A stretch of 39,901 bases of DNA, from assembly GCA_015493225.1 (NCBI GenBank), contig WGDO01000006.1, forward strand, positions 1-39,901, read 5' to 3'. Shown in pieces: positions 7,222-16,037 of this stretch. The number at the start of each line of letters is the position of its first letter. Positions within the stretch are counted from its first letter, which is position 1. The position numbers and the translations under genes were made by a program. The notes beneath the pieces were generated by a model that was not told the DNA's origin, did no database searches, and saw only the letters and a program-made list of their open reading frames with translations. The DNA is from Patescibacteria group bacterium. Lineage in GTDB: Bacteria; Patescibacteriota; Minisyncoccia; Moranbacterales; DUUL01.

Positions 7222-7593
7222 TAGACTTCTTCGGAAAGTAATTTCGTTACGAAATTTTTTAGCTTTGAGTAAAATTTATTGAATAACTTTTGCCAACCAA
7301 AGGCTGACCAGCTAATTAATATCTTTACCATATACCATTAAACAAGATGAGCAATAAGATTAAGATTGGTCAGCCTGGGGCTGGAAAATTTAGCCTTAGC
7401 TAAGTTGAAAAAGTTTGCCAACCCAAGGTTGACCAGCAATTTGTGATAAATGTCACATCATTAATCACTTGAAACTTTTTCTCCGAAATTGGTCAGCCTT
7501 CCGCCCGGATGACTCCGTTCGGACGGGCTGGCTGGAAGTAAATTTTACCAAAGATGGGAAATTGCAGTAGAGAGTACTTTCCGAAGAGGTCTA
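7222..7593. mobile_element. MITE-like element with 19-bp terminal inverted repeats
   Basis: The left end TAGACTTCTTCGGAAAGTA (7222-7240) and right end TACTTTCCGAAGAGGTCTA (7575-7593) are inverse copies with one mismatch, 372 bp apart. No ORF lies between them. The interior holds two pairs of inverted modules: GCCAACCAAAGGCTGACCAG with GATTGGTCAGCCTGGGGCTG, and GCCAACCCAAGGTTGACCAG with AATTGGTCAGCCTTCCGCC. There are also a GC-rich hairpin (GCCCG...CGGGC, 7503-7528) and the palindrome AATTTCG-TTA-CGAAATT (7240-7256). I see no clear target-site duplication. It follows the toxin gene directly. Confidence 0.7.
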
Positions 7594-7737
7594 ATATAGT
7601 AATGACCATTATAATAATGGAGGTTGCTACAACAGGGTAATTTTTTTGTAGGAATTTAGGAATGAAGGCTAGAATTTTTATTAAGCATCTTTTCGGTCAA
7701 GAATTTAAAATTAAAAATAATAATTAACAACAAAACA

Positions 7738-8505
7738 ATGACAGCAATTTTATTAACGCTAATTATAGTAACGGGAGTAATAATTTTAATTTCAATTAGG
7801 CAAGTTGAGCAATATCAAAGAGGAGTAGTTTTTACTTTGGGGAAATTTACGGGCATTAAAAATCCCGGTTGGCGGTTGATTGTTCCGATTTTTCAACGAA
7901 TGAAAAAAATAGATATTCGAACGAAAACTGTTGATGTGGCTGATCAGGAAATTATTACTAAAGATAATATCCCTGCCAATATTAATGCAGTGGTTTATTA
8001 TAAAATTATTGATTCTGCTAAAGCTGTCTTGGAGGTAGAGGATTATTTTTACGCCATTTCTCAATTGGCTCAAACCACCATGCGAAACGCGGTAGGGGAA
8101 AGAACTCTAGATGAACTTTTGCAAAAAAGAGCAGAAATTGCCGAATCGATTAAAGAAGAGTTAGATGAGAAGACTAATAAGTGGGGAATTGATGTGGAAG
8201 CCTTGGAATTAAAAGATATTATTATTCCAGAAAACTTAAAACGGACAATTTCCAAAGAGGCAGAAGCAGAACGAGAAAAGCGAGCCGTCATCATTAAGGC
8301 CCAGGGAGATAAAGAGGCTGCTGATAATTTAGCAACAGCTGCCACCACCCTAGGAAAAACCCCAGGAGCAATGCATCTACGAACACTACAAGCTATCAAT
8401 GATATTTCTTCTGACCAATCAAATACAACTATTTGGATGGTACCAGTGGAGATACTAGAAGCTATTAAAGGATTTTCAAATACAGTAAATAAAAAAGATG
8501 AATAA
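7738..8505 (+). CDS. SPFH/stomatin-family protein (slipin)
   Basis: A 255-residue protein with one N-terminal membrane segment (about residues 3-20, LLTLIIVTGVIILISI). The SPFH (band 7) domain follows: QYQRGVVFTLGKF, NPGWRLIVPIFQRMKKIDIR, VDVADQEIITKDNI and the conserved VxYYKI. Then comes an Ala/Glu-rich coiled coil (EAEAEREKRAVIIKAQGDKEAA). Slipins oligomerize at the membrane and scaffold other proteins, often membrane proteases. No NfeD or protease partner is next to it. The RNase HI gene begins 8 bp before its stop, so the two are translationally linked. Confidence 0.92.
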   Translation: MTAILLTLIIVTGVIILISIRQVEQYQRGVVFTLGKFTGIKNPGWRLIVPIFQRMKKIDIRTKTVDVADQEIITKDNIPANINAVVYYKIIDSAKAVLEVEDYFYAISQLAQTTMRNAVGERTLDELLQKRAEIAESIKEELDEKTNKWGIDVEALELKDIIIPENLKRTISKEAEAEREKRAVIIKAQGDKEAADNLATAATTLGKTPGAMHLRTLQAINDISSDQSNTTIWMVPVEILEAIKGFSNTVNKKDE

Positions 8506-8956
8506 AAAAATTATAATTTACACCGATGGAGGTTCAAGAGGAAACCCTGGTCCGGCAGCCATTGGCGGGGTTATTTCGGTTGTGGAAAATAATTCAGAAG
8601 CAAGGCTTCTGAAAAAAAATGAGTTTAGTGAATTTATTGGGGATAGCCGAACAAACAATGAAGCAGAATATGAAGCTTTGATTTATGCTTTAGACCAGGC
8701 TAAAAAAGTTGTTAGCAAAAAAGAAGCCAAAAAAATGTCGGTGGAGTGTTTTTTGGATTCGGAATTAGTGGTTAAGCAACTGAATCATGAGTATAAACTA
8801 AAAGACAAAAGAATCCAGCAGTATTTTATTATAATTTGGAATTTGACATTAGATTATAAATCAGTTAAATTTAATCATATTCGTCGAGAGCTAAATAAAG
8901 AGGCTGATGCCTTGGTTAACAAAGCTCTAGATGAGAGAGGGAGTTCTTTATTTTAA
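8498..8956 (+). CDS. rnhA: Ribonuclease HI family protein
   Basis: Cuts the RNA strand of RNA-DNA hybrids, removing primers and R-loops. All four catalytic acids are visible in the 152-residue protein: Asp10 (YTDGGSRGNPG), Glu57 (TNNEAEYEAL), Asp87 (FLDSELVVKQL) and Asp136 (NKEADALVNKA). The glycine-rich SRGNPGPAAIGG start and the length place it with the RNase HI/RnhA-like group that lacks a hybrid-binding domain. Its ATG overlaps the end of the slipin gene by 8 bp in another frame. Confidence 0.92.
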   Translation: MNKKIIIYTDGGSRGNPGPAAIGGVISVVENNSEARLLKKNEFSEFIGDSRTNNEAEYEALIYALDQAKKVVSKKEAKKMSVECFLDSELVVKQLNHEYKLKDKRIQQYFIIIWNLTLDYKSVKFNHIRRELNKEADALVNKALDERGSSLF

Positions 8957-9068
8957 AATAGAGGAGAAAATTTTAAAAATTAGTTTTTAAGGTGGGTTAT
9001 TGGATAAGTACACAATTTAAGGATTGGTTTAGGGCTATCGTTTGGTTAACAAAAAATTGGAGAATGAA

Positions 9069-9308
9069 ATGAATACCTGGCAAGAATATTTTGTTGTAGT
9101 TAGCACTATTAACAAGAGAGAACAGACACTTGCTATTTATTTAGATCTAGAAACCGCTCTGGACGATATGTTAAGAATAAGGGCAGCGGTAATAGTGAAA
9201 ATAAATGGCATTAAAATTACAAAAGAAATAAGAAACAACCCCTTAAAAATCAGGTACAATAACTGTTTCATTATTTATAAATTGCAAAATAGTTGTTGTC
9301 CATATTAA
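9069..9308 (+). CDS. Hypothetical protein, SD-led start
   Basis: A 79-residue protein beginning MNTWQEYFVVVSTI, of no recognised family. I chose the ATG at 9069 because GGAG lies 6 nt before it; the open frame extends back to a TTG at 9042, which is less likely. The middle (LAIYLDLETALDDMLRIRAA) looks helical, and the end contains two adjacent cysteines (SCCPY). A good intrinsic terminator follows 25 bp after the stop, which supports a real transcript. Confidence 0.45.
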   Translation: MNTWQEYFVVVSTINKREQTLAIYLDLETALDDMLRIRAAVIVKINGIKITKEIRNNPLKIRYNNCFIIYKLQNSCCPY

Positions 9309-9333
9309 AGTAATTTTTCCAACACAAGGTAAG

Positions 9334-9372
9334 TGGGAGAGCGTGATAAATCAGCTCTCCCATTTCTTATTT
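9334..9372 (+). terminator. Intrinsic terminator
   Basis: A 9-bp stem TGGGAGAGC/GCTCTCCCA (9334-9342, 9354-9362) with an 11-nt loop is followed by TTTCTTATTTT. Confidence 0.8.
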
Positions 9373-9781
9373 TAAAGATCATTTTCCCAACTTGTAATTT
9401 AAACTAAAATTGTAGTCAAGTAGTCAATTGACTATATGAGTACAGTTAGTTCTTTGTTTTGAGGATAGTTTTGAAATGTACATAACAGTATCAAACCTAA
9501 GTTTAGTTCTGGAACTTGATTATTGATAGGATGGGAGCGTTTATTTTTCGCAGGTGAGAGCGTACTTTTATCGGTAAATAGTCAATTCATCATATTGGCT
9601 CAAAGTTAGTGCGGTTGTCCTAATTTTGAGAAAAGTCAAAAAAAATTAAAATAAATTAATTTGTTCAAACAAGTAATAAACTATTCAATATCCCAATATT
9701 ATTTTTATGAGATATAAATTCCCTTGCTTTTGTCTCAAAGACCTGCTAAGCTGAGTGGTGGATAAAAATTAACTTAAATAT
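9373..9781. other. Gap before manC
   Basis: No gene is seen in these 409 bp. The only notable element is the imperfect palindrome at 9411-9444. The rest is AT-rich and without clear structure. Confidence 0.5.
9411..9444. repeat. Imperfect copy of the AGTCAA palindrome
   Basis: TGTAGTCAAGTAGTCAA (9411-9427) faces TTGACTATATGAGTACA (9428-9444); 14 of 17 pairs match. The left half is identical to the perfect 36-bp palindrome at 22018-22053. Confidence 0.7.
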
Positions 9782-10861
9782 ATGAGAATAGTAATTTTAG
9801 CAGGAGGTTCAGGATCAAGGTTGTGGCCCATGAGTCGTTCCGATGTGCCAAAGCAATTTTGTAAATTAACTTCAGACAAAACAATGTTGGAAGAAACACT
9901 GGATAGATTTAAAGACTATCCGAAGGAAAAAAAATTTATTGCCACCACCAAAAAATTAGTCAGTGAAATAAAACAAATATTACCAGATTTTCCGGAAGAA
10001 AATATCATAATTGAGCCAGAAAAAAGAGACACCGCTCCGGCCATGGGATTTAATGCTGTCCATCTTGGTCTACAAGGTATGGATGAGCCAATGGTATTTG
10101 TAGCCTCCGATCAACAAATCAACAAAGTTGATGAATTCTTAAATGTTCTGAAGCAAGCAGAAAAAGTTATCAAAGAAACCGGAAAAATGCTAGACATTTC
10201 CATTTATCCTACCGAACCAAACACCGCCCTTGGCTACACTAAAGTTGGTAAAAAAAATATTGATAAAAATGGGGTAGAATTTTATGAATTTTTAAAGCAT
10301 AAAGAAAAGCCAGATTTTGAAACCGCCAAAAGATATTTGGAAGAGGGTGATTATTTTTGGCACGCCAATTATTATATGTGGACACCACGAAAATTTTTAG
10401 AAGCTTATCAAAAATATGCTCCAGAAATGTATGAAATTCTTAAAAAAATTGAAGTAGAGATTAAAGGTGATAATAATCAAGAAATAATCGCTGAATTATA
10501 CGGACAAATGGAAAAAATATCCATTGATTATGCCATTGCCGAAAAAATGAACCCAAAAGATGTTTTGATTATCAAGGGAGAATTTGGTTGGAGAGACATT
10601 GGCACCTGGGATACGCTTTATGAAAATTTATTATCCCAAGCAGATGAACGTAAAAATGTCATCAAAGCCAATGCAATTATTCAGGATACTTCTGGAACAA
10701 TGATTTATGGTGATAAAAATAAGCTCATTGCTACCATTGGTGTTGATGATATGATTATCGTGGATACGGATGATGCTTTATTGGTTTGCCCAAAATCCCG
10801 CGCTCAGGATGTTAAAAAAATTATTGAAGAGCTAAAGGAGAGGAGAGACAAAAGAGTTTAG
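9782..10861 (+). CDS. manC: Mannose-1-phosphate guanylyltransferase
   Basis: Makes GDP-mannose from mannose-1-phosphate and GTP, a precursor for surface polysaccharide or glycans. The nucleotide-binding signature LAGGSGSRLWPMSRSDVPKQ lies at residues 6-25. IIEPEKRDTAPAMG and FVASDQQI (metal and nucleotide contacts) follow, then HANYYMWTP and the sugar-site motif GWRDIGTWDTLYE. At 359 residues it is the short form without a fused phosphomannose isomerase cupin domain. It stands alone with no glycan cluster around it. Upstream there is no SD and no clear promoter. A weak stem (GTTGAGA/TCTCAAC, 10867-10889) follows the stop. Confidence 0.94.
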   Translation: MRIVILAGGSGSRLWPMSRSDVPKQFCKLTSDKTMLEETLDRFKDYPKEKKFIATTKKLVSEIKQILPDFPEENIIIEPEKRDTAPAMGFNAVHLGLQGMDEPMVFVASDQQINKVDEFLNVLKQAEKVIKETGKMLDISIYPTEPNTALGYTKVGKKNIDKNGVEFYEFLKHKEKPDFETAKRYLEEGDYFWHANYYMWTPRKFLEAYQKYAPEMYEILKKIEVEIKGDNNQEIIAELYGQMEKISIDYAIAEKMNPKDVLIIKGEFGWRDIGTWDTLYENLLSQADERKNVIKANAIIQDTSGTMIYGDKNKLIATIGVDDMIIVDTDDALLVCPKSRAQDVKKIIEELKERRDKRV

Positions 10862-10939
10862 CGTAGTTGAGATAACAGGTTTCTCAACTATTCAGGTTTT
10901 ATCAGAAGTTCTTTTAAAAAAGATTCTTTGTTCACGTTA

Positions 10940-10994
10940 ACTGTCCGAAATCACGCTATTTCCGTCAGACTACTGTCCGAAATCACGCTATTTC
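10940..10994. repeat. Two 23-bp direct repeats next to a promoter
   Basis: Identical 23-bp units at 10940-10962 and 10972-10994 begin ACTGTCCGAAATCACG, and each contains the arms GAAAT and ATTTC around CACGCT. The spacer is 9 bp. The second unit ends two bases before the -35 box of the next gene, a typical activator or repressor position. Confidence 0.75.
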
Positions 10995-10996
10995 GG

Positions 10997-11025
10997 TTGA
11001 CAAAACTAAAAACATAGTGTATAAT
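10997..11025 (+). promoter_or_regulatory. Consensus promoter of the DUF4143 ATPase gene
   Basis: TTGACA (10997-11002), a 17-bp spacer and TATAAT (11020-11025) match the sigma70 consensus exactly. The predicted start of transcription, about 7 nt after the -10, falls at 11032, the A of the in-frame ATG. Confidence 0.85.
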
Positions 11026-11031
11026 GAAAGT

Positions 11032-12189
11032 ATGTATATAAAAAGAGCTATTAAAAATCAAATAATCAAGAAAATAAAATCGACTGAAAAAATAGCGATT
11101 ATTTATGGACCACGACAAATTGGTAAAACAACCTTGGCTAAAAAGATAATAAAAGAGTTGCAGTTGAAAACATTAATTGTAAATGCTGATGAAGCAAAAT
11201 ATATAGATATTTTTTCCAGTCGTGATTTTAATAAAATAAATAGAGTAATAAATGGGCATGAATTATTATTTATCGATGAAGCACAAAGGATTCCCGATAT
11301 AGGTATTAATTTAAAAATAATTAGAGACAGACTGCCAGATTTAAAAATAATTGTTACGGGGTCGTCATCATTTGAATTAGCCAATAAAGTAAGTGAGCCA
11401 TTGACTGGTCGTACCTGGACGTATAATTTATTTCCTTTGGCGGTATTGGAATTACAAAACTATTTTAGTGAATTTGAAATTGATGAAAAAATAGAAGAGC
11501 TGTTAATTTTTGGTTCTTATCCAGAAATTTTTACAACTCAAAATTGGGAAGATAAACAAAAATTATTAGAAGAAATTAGTAGGGCTTATTTATATAAAGA
11601 TGTTTTAAGAATCGCTCGAATAAAATATGCCGATAAAATGAAAAAATTATTACAACTGTTGGCATTTCAAATTGGCTCAGAAGTGTCAGTAGCAGAAATT
11701 GCCAGACAACTTGAAATTAACAAGGGAACTGTTGCTGAGTACATCGATTTGTTAGAAAAATCTTTTGTTATTTTTAGGTTGAGTGGGTTTAATCGTAATT
11801 TACGCAAGGAGGTTTCGAAAAAAGATAAAATTTATTTTTATGATTTAGGCATAAGGAATATACTTATTGATAATTTAAATTCGTTAGAAAATAGAAATGA
11901 TAAAGGGCAACTTTGGGAAAACTTTCTTCTAATTGAACGAAAAAAGTACCTAAGCTATACTAATAAATTAGCCTCCCAATATTTTTGGAGAATTAGTACC
12001 GGAGCAGAATTAGACTATGTGGAAGAACGAGCTGGAAAACTTTACGGCTATGAATTTAAAGCGGGAAATAGATTTGCTAAATTGCCAAAATCTTGGTCAG
12101 AACACTACAAGGGAGCCGAGAGCAAAACAATTAATAGAGAAAATTATTTGAAATTTATTGGTAGAGATAAAGTAGAAGATGAAAGTTAA
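11032..12189 (+). CDS. AAA ATPase with DUF4143 domain
   Basis: The 385-residue protein has an AAA_14-type ATPase half and a DUF4143 C-terminal half. Walker A is IYGPRQIGKTTLAKK near residue 25 and Walker B is LLFIDEAQRIPD near residue 78; a sensor region VTGSSSFELAN and the conserved LTGRTWTYNLFPL follow. The second half has a winged-helix segment (EIARQLEINKGTVAEYIDLL), then IYFYDLGIRN and a nuclease-like ending (GAELDYVEE, LYGYEFKAG). The family is frequent in CPR bacteria and archaea and its function is unknown. A GTG at 11017 lies inside the promoter, so the ATG at 11032 is the better start. Two direct repeats upstream suggest regulated expression. Confidence 0.88.
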   Translation: MYIKRAIKNQIIKKIKSTEKIAIIYGPRQIGKTTLAKKIIKELQLKTLIVNADEAKYIDIFSSRDFNKINRVINGHELLFIDEAQRIPDIGINLKIIRDRLPDLKIIVTGSSSFELANKVSEPLTGRTWTYNLFPLAVLELQNYFSEFEIDEKIEELLIFGSYPEIFTTQNWEDKQKLLEEISRAYLYKDVLRIARIKYADKMKKLLQLLAFQIGSEVSVAEIARQLEINKGTVAEYIDLLEKSFVIFRLSGFNRNLRKEVSKKDKIYFYDLGIRNILIDNLNSLENRNDKGQLWENFLLIERKKYLSYTNKLASQYFWRISTGAELDYVEERAGKLYGYEFKAGNRFAKLPKSWSEHYKGAESKTINRENYLKFIGRDKVEDES

Positions 12190-12298
12190 ATATTATTTTT
12201 TATTAAGGGTTTTAAAAACTACCTAAGATTTTTTTGTTTACAAAATCACTTTTTTGGTGTTTAATGAATGGGTAACTTATAAATGTATATATAATAAT

Positions 12299-15082
12299 AT
12301 GAAAATTTTAGATAAATTATTTGGAAACAAATTAAACAAGGAGTTGAAGAGAATGCAAAGCTCAGTTGATAAAATCAATACTTTGGAGCCGGAAATCAAA
12401 AAGTTAAAAGATGAAGATTTTCCGAAAAAAACGGAAGAATTAAAAGCCAAGGTAGCCGAGGTCATTAAATATAAAGAAGACAAAGATAGGATACTTTTAA
12501 CGGACGAGCAAAAAGAAGAGGAGAAGAAAATTGTTGAAAAAAAATTAGAAGAAATTTTACCAGAGGCTTTTGCTTTAGTACGGGAAGCAGCTTGGCGAGT
12601 AATTAAGGAGCGACATTATGACGTTCAGCTAATTGGCGGTATTGTTTTGCACGAGGGAAAAATTGCCGAAATGAAAACTGGAGAAGGAAAAACCCTAGCG
12701 GCTACTTTACCAGCTTATCTTAATGCTTTGTCTGGACGAGGAGTACACATTGTAACTGTTAATGATTATTTATCCAAACGAGATGCCAATTGGATGGGGT
12801 CTGTTTTTCATTTTTTAGGATTAACCACGGCCTGCATTAATCATGACGTGTCCTATCGTTACCAACCAAACAAAATTGACGACGACGAAGTAACAGTGGA
12901 AATGGAAAATTTAAAAGTAGTTAGTCGTCGAGAAGCCTATGAAAGTGATGTTCTTTATGGAACAAATAATGAATTCGGTTTTGATTATCTGCGAGATAAT
13001 ATGGCTCAAAGCGTAGAGCAGGTTTCTCAACGTCCTTTGAATTTTGCGGTGGTGGACGAAGTGGACTCTATTTTAATTGATGAAGCTAGAACTCCGCTGA
13101 TTATTTCTGCTCCCGATGATGAATCTACTAAAATGTATCAACAGTTTGCCAGCATTGTTCCGCATCTAGTAGAAAACGAAGATTACAATGTAGATGAAAA
13201 ATTAAAAAGTGTTACCTTGACCCAGGCTGGAATAGACAAGGTAGAAAAAACTTTGGGTATTGGTAATATTTATGCCGAAGGGAAAGTTTCCTATGTACAT
13301 CATCTGGAGCAAGCCCTAAAAGCGGATGTTTTATTTAAATTAGACAAGGATTATGTCGTCAAAGATGGTGAAGTAATGATTGTTGATGAATTTACAGGAC
13401 GATTGATGCCTGGACGACGTTATAGTGAGGGATTGCATCAGGCCATTGAAGCCAAAGAAAAAGTACAAGTTCAACGAGAATCTCGAACTTTAGCTACCAT
13501 TACTTTTCAAAATTATTTCCGAATGTATAATAAATTATCTGGTATGACTGGAACAGCTATGTCTTCCGCCGAAGAATTATTTGAGGTGTATAAATTAGAA
13601 GTACTAGAAATTCCTACTCACAAGCCAACTATCAGAGAAGATAAGAGAGATGTTGTTTATAAAAATGAGAAGGGGAAAATGAATGCCATTGTGGAAAAAA
13701 TTATCGAATTGAACAAAAAAGGACAACCAGTTTTAGTGGGAACCATTGCCATTGAAAAGTCTGAATATCTTTCTGATTTATTAAAAAAGAGAGGGGTTAA
13801 GCATGAAGTTTTGAATGCTAAAAATCACGCTCGGGAAGCTCAAATTATCACCAATGCCGGAACTTACAATGGAGTAACCATTGCTACCAATATGGCCGGA
13901 CGAGGAACTGACATTAAGCCAGATAAGAAAGCTATCGAAGTAGGGGGATTATATATTATTGGCTCTGAAAGACATGAAGCTCGACGAATTGATGAACAGT
14001 TACGAGGACGAGCTGGACGACAGGGAGACCCAGGGGCTAGTCAGTTTTTTGTTTCTCTGGAGGACGAATTGATGCGTCGTTTCGGAGGAGATAAAATGAA
14101 AAGTTTGATGGAAAAATTAGGCTTGCCAGATAATCAGCCTATTGAGAATAAGATGATTTCTAAGTCCATTGAATCAGCCCAGGGCAAAATTGAAGGATTT
14201 AATTTTGATATGCGTAAACGAGTTCTGGAATATGATGACGTAATGAATAAACAGCGGGAAACTATTTATAAAAAACGATTAAATATTTTACAAAAGAAAG
14301 ATATTTTTGAGGAAATTCAAAAGCTATTTGCTGAAGACATTGATGCATTGGTAAGCGCTTTAACTGCCGGGGAAGATGAAGATAGATGGGATATTAAAGA
14401 ATTATCTGAAGAGCTGAATGCCATTACCAATGATGATAAGAAAAAAGCCGGAGAAGAATTGCAGGAAATAATGAAAGAAGATGTTAGCACTAAAGAGAAA
14501 AGAAATAAAATAAAAGAATTTCTCTCCCAAAAGGTAAAAACTGCTTTCGACCAAAAACAAAATGAAATAGGTCAAGAACAAATGCAGTTGATTGTGAGAA
14601 GTCTATATTTAAAAAATATAGATAGTTTCTGGATGGATCATCTTGAGCATATGGACCGAGTGAGAGAGGGTATTGGTTTTCAGGGCTATGCTCAGCAAGA
14701 CCCACTCATTGTTTACAAAAAAGAAGCTTATGGTATTTTTCAAACCCTTTTGGCAAACATAAATCGTTCCATCGTTTCGGCTATATTTAAAGTGGAGGCT
14801 ATTCCAATGAGTGCTGAAAGCATGGCTATGGAAAGCAATCTTGATTATAGCGGAGGGGAAGAACCAAGCGGTTTTAATATTATGGAAGCAGGGCAGGTAA
14901 CTGGTGGAGAAAATCAAGGAATGATTGGAGAACAAGGGATGGAACAAAATATGAACGGAGCAGAACAATCTCAAAAACCAAAAGTAAATAAACCAATCGT
15001 CAACCAAGATAAACAAGTTGGACGTAACGACCCCTGTCCCTGTGGAAGCGGTAAAAAATACAAAAAGTGTTGCGGGAAATAA
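12299..15082 (+). CDS. secA: Preprotein translocase ATPase SecA
   Basis: The motor that drives preproteins through SecYEG. It is 927 residues from the ATG at 12299. An upstream ATG would add 15 residues that do not fit the family start MKILDKLFGNKLNKELKRM. Walker A is MKTGEGKTLAATLPAYLNAL, the DEAD-like box VVDEVDSILIDEARTPLII, and the family signature HEARRIDEQLRGRAGRQGD. The preprotein-binding, scaffold and wing regions fill the middle. The C terminus ends in the SEC-C zinc motif NDPCPCGSGKKYKKCC, which binds SecB or the ribosome in other bacteria. A linker rich in Met, Gly and Gln precedes it. Confidence 0.97.
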   Translation: MKILDKLFGNKLNKELKRMQSSVDKINTLEPEIKKLKDEDFPKKTEELKAKVAEVIKYKEDKDRILLTDEQKEEEKKIVEKKLEEILPEAFALVREAAWRVIKERHYDVQLIGGIVLHEGKIAEMKTGEGKTLAATLPAYLNALSGRGVHIVTVNDYLSKRDANWMGSVFHFLGLTTACINHDVSYRYQPNKIDDDEVTVEMENLKVVSRREAYESDVLYGTNNEFGFDYLRDNMAQSVEQVSQRPLNFAVVDEVDSILIDEARTPLIISAPDDESTKMYQQFASIVPHLVENEDYNVDEKLKSVTLTQAGIDKVEKTLGIGNIYAEGKVSYVHHLEQALKADVLFKLDKDYVVKDGEVMIVDEFTGRLMPGRRYSEGLHQAIEAKEKVQVQRESRTLATITFQNYFRMYNKLSGMTGTAMSSAEELFEVYKLEVLEIPTHKPTIREDKRDVVYKNEKGKMNAIVEKIIELNKKGQPVLVGTIAIEKSEYLSDLLKKRGVKHEVLNAKNHAREAQIITNAGTYNGVTIATNMAGRGTDIKPDKKAIEVGGLYIIGSERHEARRIDEQLRGRAGRQGDPGASQFFVSLEDELMRRFGGDKMKSLMEKLGLPDNQPIENKMISKSIESAQGKIEGFNFDMRKRVLEYDDVMNKQRETIYKKRLNILQKKDIFEEIQKLFAEDIDALVSALTAGEDEDRWDIKELSEELNAITNDDKKKAGEELQEIMKEDVSTKEKRNKIKEFLSQKVKTAFDQKQNEIGQEQMQLIVRSLYLKNIDSFWMDHLEHMDRVREGIGFQGYAQQDPLIVYKKEAYGIFQTLLANINRSIVSAIFKVEAIPMSAESMAMESNLDYSGGEEPSGFNIMEAGQVTGGENQGMIGEQGMEQNMNGAEQSQKPKVNKPIVNQDKQVGRNDPCPCGSGKKYKKCCGK

Positions 15083-15369
15083 TTGAAATAATTAAGAATT
15101 AAAAATTTTAAACTCCTGTTTAGGGACGTAAGAATTAAGAATTTTTAATTAGGGATGTAAGAATTTTAAAACATTGTTAAGGTGTTAAGGAACGTAAGAA
15201 TTGGAAAAAACTTAATATTAAAAAAGCACGGCTTTGCTGTTCTTTTTTGTAATATTTTTTTAAATATTAATAAAAATAATCACCAAATTTTGAATTATGA
15301 GATTATTAATAATTCCATAATAGAGAATTATTTTAAAGTATAAACTTTAGCTGTTTTATCTAAAGATAG
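15083..15369. other. Gap after secA
   Basis: No gene is seen. A repeat family B copy lies at 15114-15131 (CTCCTGTTTAGGGACGTAAG), with near-repeats of TAAGAATTAAGAATTTTTAA around it. A weak terminator-like hairpin is at 15221-15248. Confidence 0.5.
15221..15248 (+). terminator. Weak intrinsic terminator after secA
   Basis: A 4-bp AGCA/TGCT core with flanking A- and T-runs is followed by TTCTTTTTTG. The stem is short, so confidence is moderate. Confidence 0.4.
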
Positions 15370-15397
15370 TTACAAATAAAGGCAATCATGGTATTAT
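15370..15397 (+). promoter_or_regulatory. Promoter of the HAD/muramidase pair
   Basis: TTACAA (15370-15375), a 16-bp spacer and an extended -10 TGGTATTAT (-10 hexamer 15392-15397) lie about 37 nt before the HAD ATG. Confidence 0.55.
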
Positions 15398-15433
15398 GAG
15401 AATTAAGAAGCCCATTAATAAAAATAAAAGCCC

Positions 15434-16036
15434 ATGAAAGCATTCATTGACTTTGATGATGTCTTATTTAACACCAAGGAATTCAAGAAAGATTTGATGG
15501 CAATTTTTTATTCCCAGGGAATTTCCAGACAATTGGTTTATGACACCATGTATTGGGATGAAAAATATAATCTAAATAAACAGCTGAAATTTCTAGAAAA
15601 AGAATATAAAATAGATAGACAAAAATTAAAGACAAAATTAGATATTTTTTTACAAGACCTGAGCAAATATGTTTTTCCAGATGTGCATGATTTTTTAAAA
15701 ACAGTAGGCAGAGAAAATTTATTTATTATTTCCTATGGACATAGTGACTGGCAAAGACTTAAAATATCCAGAGCTGGATTGAATAATTTTTTTCAAGATA
15801 TATTTATTGGAAAAGATAAAGCAAGAGGAATTTTACAATTTTTGAATTTAGACGATAAAAATAAAATATCCGAAAAAACATATTTTATAGATGATAGAGT
15901 GGAATACATTGAAAAAGTCAAAAAACAAATACCAACCATCACAACAATTTTATTGAAAAGAAAAGAAGGTCGTTATAATGACCAAAAAAATAAATGGTGC
16001 GACCAAGAATGGGAAAATTTAAAAAATAAATTATAA
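15434..16036 (+). CDS. HAD-superfamily hydrolase
   Basis: This 200-residue protein shows the HAD fold motifs in order. Motif I is FIDFDDVLFNT, with nucleophile Asp6 and acid/base Asp8. Motif II is NLFIISYGHSDW, and motif IV is KTYFIDDRVEYIEKVKK. A helical cap domain of about 80 residues sits after motif I. The substrate cannot be told; the family includes phosphatases of nucleotides and sugars. It ends 1 bp before the muramidase-like gene, so they form an operon under the promoter at 15370. Confidence 0.85.
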   Translation: MKAFIDFDDVLFNTKEFKKDLMAIFYSQGISRQLVYDTMYWDEKYNLNKQLKFLEKEYKIDRQKLKTKLDIFLQDLSKYVFPDVHDFLKTVGRENLFIISYGHSDWQRLKISRAGLNNFFQDIFIGKDKARGILQFLNLDDKNKISEKTYFIDDRVEYIEKVKKQIPTITTILLKRKEGRYNDQKNKWCDQEWENLKNKL

Positions 16037-16037
16037 A

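Noticed and set aside
11017-11031. GTG start for the DUF4143 ATPase
   Set aside because: It overlaps the -10 box of a consensus promoter, so it would not be in the transcript.
12254-12298. Upstream ATG for secA
   Set aside because: The 15 extra residues do not resemble SecA, whose normal start is MKILDKLFG at 12299.
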